Assembly (NCBI GenBank): GCA_017548445.1
Contig: JAFYZZ010000052.1
Location: 1-32,349 of the forward strand
Source: Bacteroidales bacterium
GTDB taxonomy: Bacteria; Bacteroidota; Bacteroidia; Bacteroidales; UBA932
DNA: 32,349 nt
Direction of reading: 5' to 3'
Under the pieces are notes generated by a model, which was not told the DNA's origin, searched no databases, and saw only the letters and a list, made by a program, of their open reading frames with translations. Both the position numbers and the translations under genes were made by a program. Shown piece by piece: positions 16,151 through 23,176 of the stretch (position 1 is its first letter; each line of letters opens with the position of its first letter).

Positions 16151-17266
16151 CTAGGCGGTTTTGAGTTTATTCTCCTTGCGGGACAGGTGGACACTGATGA
16201 CGCAGTGGTCGATCAGCGGGGCGAAGACGTTGCAGAGCAGGATGGCCAGCATCATACCCTCGGCGTAGCCCGGGTTGAAGAGGCGCACCAGGACGCAGAG
16301 CGCGCCGATGAGGAAGCCGTAGATCCACTTGCCGCATTCGGTCTGGGCGGAGGTCACCGGGTCGGTCGCCATAAACACGATGCCGAAGGCGAAGCCGCCG
16401 TACAGGAGCTGCATATAGCAGGGGATGGTCGTGATGCCTGCGAGGTCCCCGATGCCGCCCACGAACAGGACGCCGAGCACGCCGGCGACCATAATCTTCC
16501 AGCTGGCGATGCCCGTCCAGATGAGCAGGACGGCGCCCAGCAGGATGGCGATCACGGAAGTCTCGCCCACGGAGCCCGGCACGGTACCGATGAAGAGGTC
16601 CCAGAAGCCGGTGCCGTACTGCGCGGATGCGCCGTCCAGGGCCAGCGGGGTGGCGCCGGTGAAACCGTCCACGAGCTGCTCGCCGGGTTTATAGTGGATC
16701 CAGCAGTCGGAGCCCGACATATAGTTCGGGTACGAGAAGAACAGGAAGGCTCGGGTGAGGATGGCCGGGTTCACGATGTTCATTCCCGTGCCGCCGAAGA
16801 CCTCCTTGCCGAAGATGACCGCGAACGCGACGGCGACCGCGAGCATCCACAGGGGGATGTCCACCGGAACGATGAGGGGGATGAAGAAACCGGAAACGAG
16901 GTAACCTTCGCTCACCTCCTCGCCGCGGATCTGGCTGGAGGCGAACTCGATGCCCAGGCCCACGATGTAGGAGACCAGATAGAGCGGAAGCACCCGCAGG
17001 AAACCGTACCACCAGTTGCCGAGGATGTTGAGGCGGGGGTCGCCCACCGCCAGGCCGTGCTGGTAGCCGACGTTCCACATACCGAAGAGGGCTGCCGGAA
17101 CGGCGGCGATCACCACGAGGATGAGGATGCGCTTGAGATCGATGGCGTCGCGTACGTGGGAACCTTTCCTGGTGACGGTCCCGGGCACGTGCAGGAATGT
17201 CTCAAAAGCATCGACCGTAGAATGCAGCCAGTAAAGTTTGCCGCCTTTTTCGAAAATCTTGTTCAT
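16151..17266 (-). CDS. nqrB: Na+-translocating NADH:quinone reductase subunit B
   Basis: This 371-residue polytopic membrane protein belongs to the NqrB/RnfD family. The covalent FMN motif is DGFTGATPLALDG, with the flavin on T206. Conserved stretches include FGMWNVGYQHG near the first helix and FGGTGMNIVNPAILTRAFLF. It receives electrons from NqrC and passes them via riboflavin to quinone while Na+ moves outward. The N-terminus is shorter than in Vibrio NqrB (about 412 residues), which is usual for Bacteroidota. The gap to nqrA is 4 bp. Confidence 0.97.
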   Translation of the reverse strand: MNKIFEKGGKLYWLHSTVDAFETFLHVPGTVTRKGSHVRDAIDLKRILILVVIAAVPAALFGMWNVGYQHGLAVGDPRLNILGNWWYGFLRVLPLYLVSYIVGLGIEFASSQIRGEEVSEGYLVSGFFIPLIVPVDIPLWMLAVAVAFAVIFGKEVFGGTGMNIVNPAILTRAFLFFSYPNYMSGSDCWIHYKPGEQLVDGFTGATPLALDGASAQYGTGFWDLFIGTVPGSVGETSVIAILLGAVLLIWTGIASWKIMVAGVLGVLFVGGIGDLAGITTIPCYMQLLYGGFAFGIVFMATDPVTSAQTECGKWIYGFLIGALCVLVRLFNPGYAEGMMLAILLCNVFAPLIDHCVISVHLSRKENKLKTA

Positions 17267-17270
17267 ACTT

Positions 17271-18626
17271 TCAAGCCATTTCCTTGAGCATCAGGTCGAT
17301 GCCCTGTTCGATCATATCCTGGATGTTGTTCTTGCTCGGGTCCACGAACTCGCAGGTGGCGAGGTCCTCGGGGAGCACTTCGTAGATGCCGAACTTCTCC
17401 ATATTCTCGATCTCGCCCGCCAGGCAGGCCTTGGCGAGGTAGACCGGGAAAATGTCCATCGGGAGCACCCTGGCATAATAGCCGTCGTTCATCAGGAACG
17501 CGCGGGGACCGCCGTGGAGGTTCGTGTCCATCGCGTATTTTTTCTTCGGCAGCAGCCGGGAGAAGTAGCAGCGGTCGGCGCTGAACTGGTTGAAACGGAA
17601 AGGCCGGATCCAGCCGAGGAGCTCCTTGTCCGTGCCTTCGCGCACGAGGGTGACCTGGTTGTCGAAGAAGCCCAGCCAGCCCTCGCGTCCGACGGTCCTG
17701 CCGGAGAGGATGTCGCCGCTGATCACGCGCAGGTCGTCGCTGTTGCCGCAGAAGGCGGCGATTTCTTTCATCGGCATACCCGGCAGGGTGTCGATGTAAG
17801 CGGGCTCGATGGCCATCGGGCCGGTGACGGCCACCTTGCGGCGGACGTCGTAACGGCCGGTGGTGAAGAGCTTGCCGATGGCGACGAGGCTGGCCGGGGA
17901 GACCGTCCACACGATGTCCTCCTTGCGGATGGGGGCGATGTGGCTGATCTGCACGCCGACGTTGCCGGCGGGGTGCTTGCCGCTGAAGCGGTGCAGCTCG
18001 CAGCCCTTCAGCGCGGCGAACGGGGAGTCGTGGTCGTCGGCGGCCACGCTCACGTGCACCTTGCCGTCGGTGAGTCTGGCGAGCGCGTCCACGCCGGCCT
18101 GGGCGGCCTTGAGCTCGCCGTCGAAACAGAACCGGATGTCGGCCGCCAGCGGAGCGGTGCTGAAAGCGGAAATGAAGATGTCGCGCGGCGTGAGTTCCGG
18201 ATTGGCGACGATGCCGTAGGGGCGCTGTACGAGTGCGGGCCAGAGGCCGCTCCGGAGCAGCGCGTCGCGCACCTGCGCGGCGTCCAGACCGGCTGCGTCC
18301 CTGACTCCGAAGTCCACGCACTGCCGCCTGCCGTCGGACTCGACCACGACGGCGAGCAGCTTGCGCTTCTCGCCGCGGACGATCTCCCTGACCGTGCCGC
18401 TCACCGGCGAGGTCAGGAGGATGTCGGCGTTCTTTTTGTCCGCCAGGACGGGGGAGCCGCAGAGCACGGGGTCGCCCTCCTTGACGAGAAGTCTCGGAAG
18501 GAAGCCCTTGAAATCAGTCGGTTGGACTGCCACGATGCCGGGAGCCGTCGTCTTGGAGACACGGAGTTCTGCTTCTCCCGCTACCGGGATGGTCAGACCC
18601 TTTTTCAAAACGAAGTCTTTTGACAT
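17271..18626 (-). CDS. nqrA: Na+-translocating NADH:quinone reductase subunit A
   Basis: The ATG at 18626 gives 451 residues beginning MSKDFVLKKGLTIPVAGEAE, the family N-terminus; a longer frame extends antisense through the helicase gene and is rejected. NqrA is a soluble cytoplasmic subunit of the complex with a biotinyl-lipoyl-like N-terminal domain (blocks DFKGFLPRLLVKEGDPVLCG and LTSPVSGTVREIVRGEKRKL) and an NQRA SLBB-type region in its second half. It has been linked to quinone binding. It is the first gene of the nqr operon. A perfect 16-bp palindrome sits two bases before its start codon, and promoter-like boxes face the divergent helicase gene. Confidence 0.97.
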   Translation of the reverse strand: MSKDFVLKKGLTIPVAGEAELRVSKTTAPGIVAVQPTDFKGFLPRLLVKEGDPVLCGSPVLADKKNADILLTSPVSGTVREIVRGEKRKLLAVVVESDGRRQCVDFGVRDAAGLDAAQVRDALLRSGLWPALVQRPYGIVANPELTPRDIFISAFSTAPLAADIRFCFDGELKAAQAGVDALARLTDGKVHVSVAADDHDSPFAALKGCELHRFSGKHPAGNVGVQISHIAPIRKEDIVWTVSPASLVAIGKLFTTGRYDVRRKVAVTGPMAIEPAYIDTLPGMPMKEIAAFCGNSDDLRVISGDILSGRTVGREGWLGFFDNQVTLVREGTDKELLGWIRPFRFNQFSADRCYFSRLLPKKKYAMDTNLHGGPRAFLMNDGYYARVLPMDIFPVYLAKACLAGEIENMEKFGIYEVLPEDLATCEFVDPSKNNIQDMIEQGIDLMLKEMA

Positions 18627-18628
18627 TG

Positions 18629-18644
18629 AATATAACGTTATATT
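18629..18644. promoter_or_regulatory. Perfect 16-bp palindrome in the nqrA leader
   Basis: AATATAACGTTATATT is its own reverse complement and lies two bases before the nqrA ATG, downstream of the likely promoter box at 18663-18670. It could be an operator for a dimeric regulator of the nqr operon, or part of the AT-rich translation-initiation region that Bacteroidota favour. No regulator can be named. Confidence 0.45.
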
Positions 18645-18662
18645 AAAATGCAATCTGCGACG

Positions 18663-18691
18663 CGAAATTAGCCATTTTTTTTGTAATTTCG
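18663..18691. promoter_or_regulatory. Mirrored promoter boxes between nqrA and the helicase gene
   Basis: TAATTTCG occurs at 18684-18691 reading right and as CGAAATTA at 18663-18670 reading left, giving an 8-bp inverted repeat around a 13-bp T-rich spacer. Each copy is one mismatch from the -7 consensus TAnnTTTG and points at one of the two divergent genes. Neither has a clear TTG 19-20 bp upstream, so they are weak promoter candidates or a protein-binding inverted repeat. Confidence 0.4.
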
Positions 18692-18698
18692 TGACCCT

Positions 18699-21167
18699 AT
18701 GGAGGAGAAAGTGAACAAGATCCTGGAAGGGTTGAACGACGAGCAGCGGAAAGCCGTCTGCCAGGTGGAGGGTCCGGTGCTGATCGTTGCGGGGGCGGGC
18801 TCGGGGAAGACACGGGTGCTGACCAGCCGGGTGGCCTATATCCTGGCGACGCAGGCCCCGGCCAGGGTCCTGGCCCTCACCTTCACGAAGAAGGCGGCGG
18901 GGGAGATGAAGGAGCGGATCGCTGCGATGGTGGGCGACCGCGGCGTGCGCCGCGTGGTGATGGGTACCTTCCACGCCGTGTTCGTGCGTTTCCTGCGGGA
19001 GTACGCAGAGTTTCTGGGCTATCCGGTCAGTTTTACGATATACGACACCTCTGACTCGCAGAGCGCCGTCAAGGCCTGCCTGAAGGAGATGGGGCTTGAC
19101 GACAAGGTGTACAAGCCGCGCGACGTGCTCGCCCGCATCTCGATGGCGAAGAACAACCTGATCACGGTGGCCGCCTACCAGGCCAGCCCGGAACTGCAGA
19201 AGCAGGACTATTTCTCCAAGCGGCCGCGCCTGGGCGAGGTGTATCAGCGATACCAGGAGAAGCTCAAGCAGAGCGGCGTGATGGACTTCGACGACATCCT
19301 GGTGAATATGAACCTCCTGCTTCGGGACAACCCGGAGGCGCTGGAGTCCATCGCGGGCCGTTTCACGCACATCCTGGTGGACGAGTACCAGGACACCAAC
19401 GCCGCCCAGTACATCATACTCAAGAAACTCTCCCAGTTCCACCGGAACATCTGCGTGGTGGGCGACGACAGCCAGTCCATCTACGCCTTCCGCGGCGCCA
19501 GGATCGAGAACATCCTGAATTTCAGGAAGGACTACCCCGAATGCAAGCTCTTCCGCCTGGAACGGAACTACCGCTCCACGCAGACCATCGTGGATGCGGC
19601 CAATTCGCTGATCGCCCACAACGAGGGGCGCATCCCCAAGCAGTGCTACGCCGTGGGCGAGGCGGGCGAGCGCATCCGCGTGCTCAAGGCCTACACCGAG
19701 CAGGAAGAGGCCGTGATGATCGTTTCCGCCATCCTGGAACGGATGCGGACGGCGCGGGCCCAGTACCAGGATTTCGCCATCCTGTACCGCACCAATTCGC
19801 AGTCGCGCGCGCTGGAAGAGCAGCTACGCCGCCGCAATATCCCGTATATGATCTTCTCCGGAAACTCCTTCTTCGAGCGGGCGGAGGTCAAGGATATGAT
19901 GGCCTACTTCAAGCTGGTCGTCAATCCGCGCGACGACGAGTCCTTCCGCCGGGCGGTGAACAAGCCGGCCCGAGGCATCGGTGAGAAGGCGCTGGGGGCC
20001 GTGGAAGCCATCTCCCAACAGCGGGGCTGCCCGCTTTTCGAGGCGGCGCGCGATGTGCCCAAGACGCAGCCTTTCTGCGAAATGATCCTGCGGCTGTCAG
20101 CACTGGTGCCGGTAAGCGACGCGCACGACCTGGCGAAGCGCATCGCGGACGAGAGCGGCCTGTACGCCTTCTACAAGCAGGACACCTCCATCGAGGGACT
20201 GTCCCGCACGGCCAACCTGGACGAGTTGCTGAACTCCGTGGCCCAGTTCGTCGAGGAGCGTGAGGAGGAGGCGGAGGACTACGCGGAAGAAGGGGGAGAG
20301 GTGGGCGTGTTCACGCTGGACGACTTCCTGGAGAACGTGTCGCTGCTGAGCAATGTGGACGTGGCGGAGGACGATGATACCAACAACAAGGTGGCCCTGA
20401 TGACGGCGCACTCCTCCAAGGGACTGGAGTTCCCGTACGTGTTCGTGGCCGGGATGGAGGAGAACCTTTTCCCGAGCGCGAATATGCTGTCCGCCAAGCC
20501 GGAGATCGAGGAGGAGCGGCGCCTGTTTTATGTGGCCGTCACGCGAGCCAAGCGGGCGGTGGGCCTGGCGTTCGCCGCGACGCGGATGCGGAACGGCAAG
20601 CACGAGTCCAACCCGCCGTCGCGTTTCCTGAAGGAGATCGATCCGCGGTATCTGGACAATCCGCTGGACGAGGCGGATTTCGACAATTCCGGCGTCACCC
20701 ACGAATGGGGCGGCTTCGGCTCGCGCTTTACGGGCGGACGGTTGGAGCGCTTCGGAATCGGCGGCAGTCCTGCCGGGAGCCGGGTTGCCCCCGACCGGAA
20801 CCGTTCTTCGTTCTTTAACGGCCGGGAGAACCGGTTGCCTCCGGGAGGCGTGGCCGCCCGTGGCCTCGTGAACGGGGGGACCGCAAGCAAAGCGCAGCGG
20901 TGGGATGAGGGGCGAAGCCCCGAACCCGGCCGGAGGCTGGCTGGCCATCCGGCGAACAACTTGAAAACCGTTTTGGCAGATGCGGACTTCGTAGGCGTTC
21001 CGATGACGGAACTCTCTGTAGGTCAGCGCATAGAACATAACCGTTTCGGGCTGGGAACCATCCTGGAACTGAGTGGCAGCGTCCCCGATATGAAAGCGAA
21101 GATCCGCTTCGACGCCCACGGCGAGAAGCTCCTCCTGCTCAAGTACGCGAAGATCCGCCCGGCCTAG
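18699..21167 (+). CDS. UvrD/PcrA-type superfamily 1 DNA helicase
   Basis: This 822-residue 3'-5' helicase acts in nucleotide excision repair, replication restart and removal of recombinase filaments. Motifs in order are LNDEQRKAV (Q motif), AGAGSGKT (31-38), LTFTKKAAGEMKER, MGTFHAVFVRFLR, VDEYQDTNAAQY (Walker B), GDDSQSIYAFRGA, LERNYRST, MTAHSSKGLEFPYVFVAGME and FYVAVTRAKR. The C-terminus carries the Tudor-like PcrA tail (VGQRIEHNRFGLGTILELSG). Between the helicase core and tail, residues about 666-768 form a Gly/Arg/Pro-rich linker of low complexity whose DNA contains two strong hairpins. It is the first gene of a run with yqeY, nif3 and a thioesterase, and diverges from nqrA. Whether it should be called PcrA or UvrD cannot be settled by eye. 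Confidence 0.96.
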   Translation: MEEKVNKILEGLNDEQRKAVCQVEGPVLIVAGAGSGKTRVLTSRVAYILATQAPARVLALTFTKKAAGEMKERIAAMVGDRGVRRVVMGTFHAVFVRFLREYAEFLGYPVSFTIYDTSDSQSAVKACLKEMGLDDKVYKPRDVLARISMAKNNLITVAAYQASPELQKQDYFSKRPRLGEVYQRYQEKLKQSGVMDFDDILVNMNLLLRDNPEALESIAGRFTHILVDEYQDTNAAQYIILKKLSQFHRNICVVGDDSQSIYAFRGARIENILNFRKDYPECKLFRLERNYRSTQTIVDAANSLIAHNEGRIPKQCYAVGEAGERIRVLKAYTEQEEAVMIVSAILERMRTARAQYQDFAILYRTNSQSRALEEQLRRRNIPYMIFSGNSFFERAEVKDMMAYFKLVVNPRDDESFRRAVNKPARGIGEKALGAVEAISQQRGCPLFEAARDVPKTQPFCEMILRLSALVPVSDAHDLAKRIADESGLYAFYKQDTSIEGLSRTANLDELLNSVAQFVEEREEEAEDYAEEGGEVGVFTLDDFLENVSLLSNVDVAEDDDTNNKVALMTAHSSKGLEFPYVFVAGMEENLFPSANMLSAKPEIEEERRLFYVAVTRAKRAVGLAFAATRMRNGKHESNPPSRFLKEIDPRYLDNPLDEADFDNSGVTHEWGGFGSRFTGGRLERFGIGGSPAGSRVAPDRNRSSFFNGRENRLPPGGVAARGLVNGGTASKAQRWDEGRSPEPGRRLAGHPANNLKTVLADADFVGVPMTELSVGQRIEHNRFGLGTILELSGSVPDMKAKIRFDAHGEKLLLLKYAKIRPA
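20837..20921 (+). other. Hairpin-rich insert in the helicase linker
   Basis: Within the linker-coding part of the helicase gene are GCCTCCGGGAGGC (20837-20849, six-base arms) and GGGGCGAAGCCCC (20909-20921, five-base arms, GAA loop). Their closeness and the low-complexity protein around them look like an in-frame repeat-type insertion, but no second copy is seen in this window. Confidence 0.35.
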
Positions 21168-21199
21168 AAATCGTATCGTTGAATAAATAACAGTTCATT

Positions 21200-21655
21200 A
21201 TGGCACTCGAACAACAGATTCAGAAAGACATTATGGCGGCGATGAAGGCCCACGACAGCGTGCGGACCAACGCCGTGCGGTCCGTCAAGTCCGCCATCCT
21301 CCTCGCCAAGACGGCGGAGGGGGGCAAGAAAGAACTGGAGGACGCAGACATCGTCAAGCTCATCCAGAAACTCGTCAAACAGCGCAAGGAGGCGGCTGAG
21401 CAGTACGTTGCCGCCGGCCGGAAGGAACTGGCCGACAACGAACTCGCCGAAGCCGCCGTGCTGGAGGAATATGTTCCCCGGCAGCTCAGCCCGGAGGAAC
21501 TGGAAGTCCGCCTCCGCGATATCATCGCCCGGACGGGCGCATCCGCTCCTTCCGATATGGGCAAGGTAATGGGCGTCGCCACGAAGGAACTCGCCGGAGT
21601 GGCGGATGGCCGGGCCATTTCCACCCTTGTCCGTCAACTGCTGAGCCAGGGATGA
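21200..21655 (+). CDS. GatB/YqeY domain protein
   Basis: This 151-residue protein matches the YqeY family over its full length. The N-terminal helical part is MALEQQIQKDIMAAMKAHDS, and the C-terminal part SDMGKVMGVATKELAGVADG corresponds to the tail domain shared with GatB of Asp-tRNA(Asn)/Glu-tRNA(Gln) amidotransferase. That domain binds tRNA in GatB; the free-standing protein has no settled function, and a role in tRNA-dependent amidation is only suggested. It follows the helicase after 32 bp and overlaps nif3 by ATGA (21652-21655). Confidence 0.93.
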   Translation: MALEQQIQKDIMAAMKAHDSVRTNAVRSVKSAILLAKTAEGGKKELEDADIVKLIQKLVKQRKEAAEQYVAAGRKELADNELAEAAVLEEYVPRQLSPEELEVRLRDIIARTGASAPSDMGKVMGVATKELAGVADGRAISTLVRQLLSQG

Positions 21656-22428
21656 AACTGAAGGAAGTCATCTACGCGTTGGAGCGCCTGGCCCCGCTCC
21701 GGCTGCAGGACGAATGGGACAATTCGGGCCTGCAGGTGGGTTTCCCGGAAGCGGAAGTGACCCGCGTGCTGGTCTGCCTGGACGTTACGGAAGAGATTGT
21801 AGAAGAGGCGGTTGCGAAAGAATGTGAGCTGATTGTCTCGCACCATCCGCTGCTTTTCAAGCCCCTCCGCCAGGTATCCGATGCGACCTACCAGCAGCGC
21901 TGCGTCGTACGGGCCCTGGCCTCCGGCATATCCGTCTATTCCGCCCACACCAGCCTGGACAACGCCCCCGGCGGCGTGAACCATAAGATCGCCGCGCTGC
22001 TCGGGCTGCAGGACCTGCGATGGCTCTCCCCGAAGGACGGGGAAGATGCCGGTTCCGGCCTGGTGGGACAGCTGCCGCAGCCGGAAACCGACCGGGATTT
22101 CCTGGACCGCATCATCCGGATCTTCGGCGTGCGGAGCCTGCGCCATTCCGAAACGGACGGCCGCGAAATCCGCCGGGTGGCCCTGTGCGGCGGCGCCGGC
22201 GCCTTCCTGCTGCCGGACGCCGTCCGCGCGGGTGTCGACTGCTTCCTGAGCGGGGAATTCCATTATCACGATTACTTCGAGAACGGCGGCCTGCTGCTTG
22301 CGGAACTCGGCCATTACCAGAGCGAGCAGTTCACGCAGGACCTTCTGCGGGACTATCTTGCGAAGGCCTGTCCCGGCCTGGAGGTCGCCAAGACCGCCCT
22401 TGACACCAACCCGATCCGCTATGACTGA
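21652..22428 (+). CDS. Nif3-like dinuclear metal centre protein
   Basis: This 258-residue member of the NIF3/DUF34 family was once annotated as GTP cyclohydrolase I type 2. Metal-binding residues are visible: SHHPLLF (two His), HTSLDNAPGGVNHKI (His and Asp), and near the C-terminus GEFHYHDYFENG and LGHYQSEQF. Family structures are hexameric rings with two metal ions per subunit; the physiological reaction is unknown. It is the short form, without the about 100-residue insert that many Bacteroidota homologues carry in the middle. It is coupled to yqeY by ATGA and overlaps the thioesterase start by 8 bp. Confidence 0.93.
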   Translation: MKLKEVIYALERLAPLRLQDEWDNSGLQVGFPEAEVTRVLVCLDVTEEIVEEAVAKECELIVSHHPLLFKPLRQVSDATYQQRCVVRALASGISVYSAHTSLDNAPGGVNHKIAALLGLQDLRWLSPKDGEDAGSGLVGQLPQPETDRDFLDRIIRIFGVRSLRHSETDGREIRRVALCGGAGAFLLPDAVRAGVDCFLSGEFHYHDYFENGGLLLAELGHYQSEQFTQDLLRDYLAKACPGLEVAKTALDTNPIRYD

Positions 22429-23176
22429 GAACTATCTCTCCGACAAGTTTTACGAGGACTTCACGGCCGCCTGCTATATGGTGGACCGCCGGAAGATGCT
22501 GCGCCCGTCCTCCTTCCTGGACCTCGCGCAGCATATGGCGGTCGTCGGGGCGGACCGCCTGGATTTCGGGGACGACACGCTGGGCCGTTTCGGCTGCACC
22601 TGGGTCCTTGCACGGCAGCAGGTCCGGTTCGAGCGTCCGCTGCGGCACAAGGAACCGGGCAGGATGCTGACCTGGCACAAAGGCCTGCAAGGGCTGTTCT
22701 TCATCCGCGATTACCAGTTGCTCGGCCCTGACGGGGAGCCCTGCGTGAACTCCACGAGTTCGTGGGTGGTGATGAACCTTGCCGAGCGGCGTGTCGTACG
22801 GCCCGATTTCCTGCGGGAAGTCGTCTCGCTGGATCCGCAGAGTCCGGACGATGCCATCGCGGAGCCGGCCGCCAAGATCGGCCTTCCGCGAGACGGGGAA
22901 CTTTCGATGCTCGGCACGCACCGGGTCCTCTGGTCCGACGTGGACTACAACCAGCACGCCAACAATGTCAAGTACACGGTGTGGGCGATGGACGCCCTTC
23001 CTGAAGAACTGGTTGAGGAGAAAGCACTCAAGGAGCTGACAATCAATTTTAACCGAGAAGCGCTACCCGGCGAGACGGTGGAGCTTTGGCACGCCCTGGC
23101 GCCCGACGGCGCGCATATCGTCGAGGGGCGCGTGGACGACCATCAGGTATTCATCGAGCGGCTCGCCTTTGAATGA
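22421..23176 (+). CDS. Acyl-ACP thioesterase (FatA/FatB family)
   Basis: The ATG at 22421 gives 251 residues; a longer frame upstream overlaps nif3 and lacks family similarity. It has the double hot-dog layout of acyl-ACP thioesterases: an N-terminal half with RRKMLRPSSFLDLAQHMAVV and WVLARQQVRFERP, and a C-terminal half with the catalytic block SDVDYNQHANNVKY (Asp, Asn and His as in plant FatB). It releases free fatty acids from acyl-ACP, affecting chain length or fatty-acid release in lipid metabolism. It overlaps nif3 by 8 bp in another frame and ends one base before the stop of the convergent lipoprotein gene, with no terminator between them. Confidence 0.93.
   Translation: MTENYLSDKFYEDFTAACYMVDRRKMLRPSSFLDLAQHMAVVGADRLDFGDDTLGRFGCTWVLARQQVRFERPLRHKEPGRMLTWHKGLQGLFFIRDYQLLGPDGEPCVNSTSSWVVMNLAERRVVRPDFLREVVSLDPQSPDDAIAEPAAKIGLPRDGELSMLGTHRVLWSDVDYNQHANNVKYTVWAMDALPEELVEEKALKELTINFNREALPGETVELWHALAPDGAHIVEGRVDDHQVFIERLAFE

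Noticed and set aside
17238..18623. 461-codon open frame antisense to nqrA
   Set aside because: It is a shadow of nqrA. The translation is low-complexity Val/Ala/Glu/Asp-rich, and nqrA on the other strand is fully conserved.
20909..20921. GGGGCGAAGCCCC as a transcription terminator
   Set aside because: It lies inside the helicase coding sequence, has no T-tract, and the frame continues into the conserved C-terminal tail.
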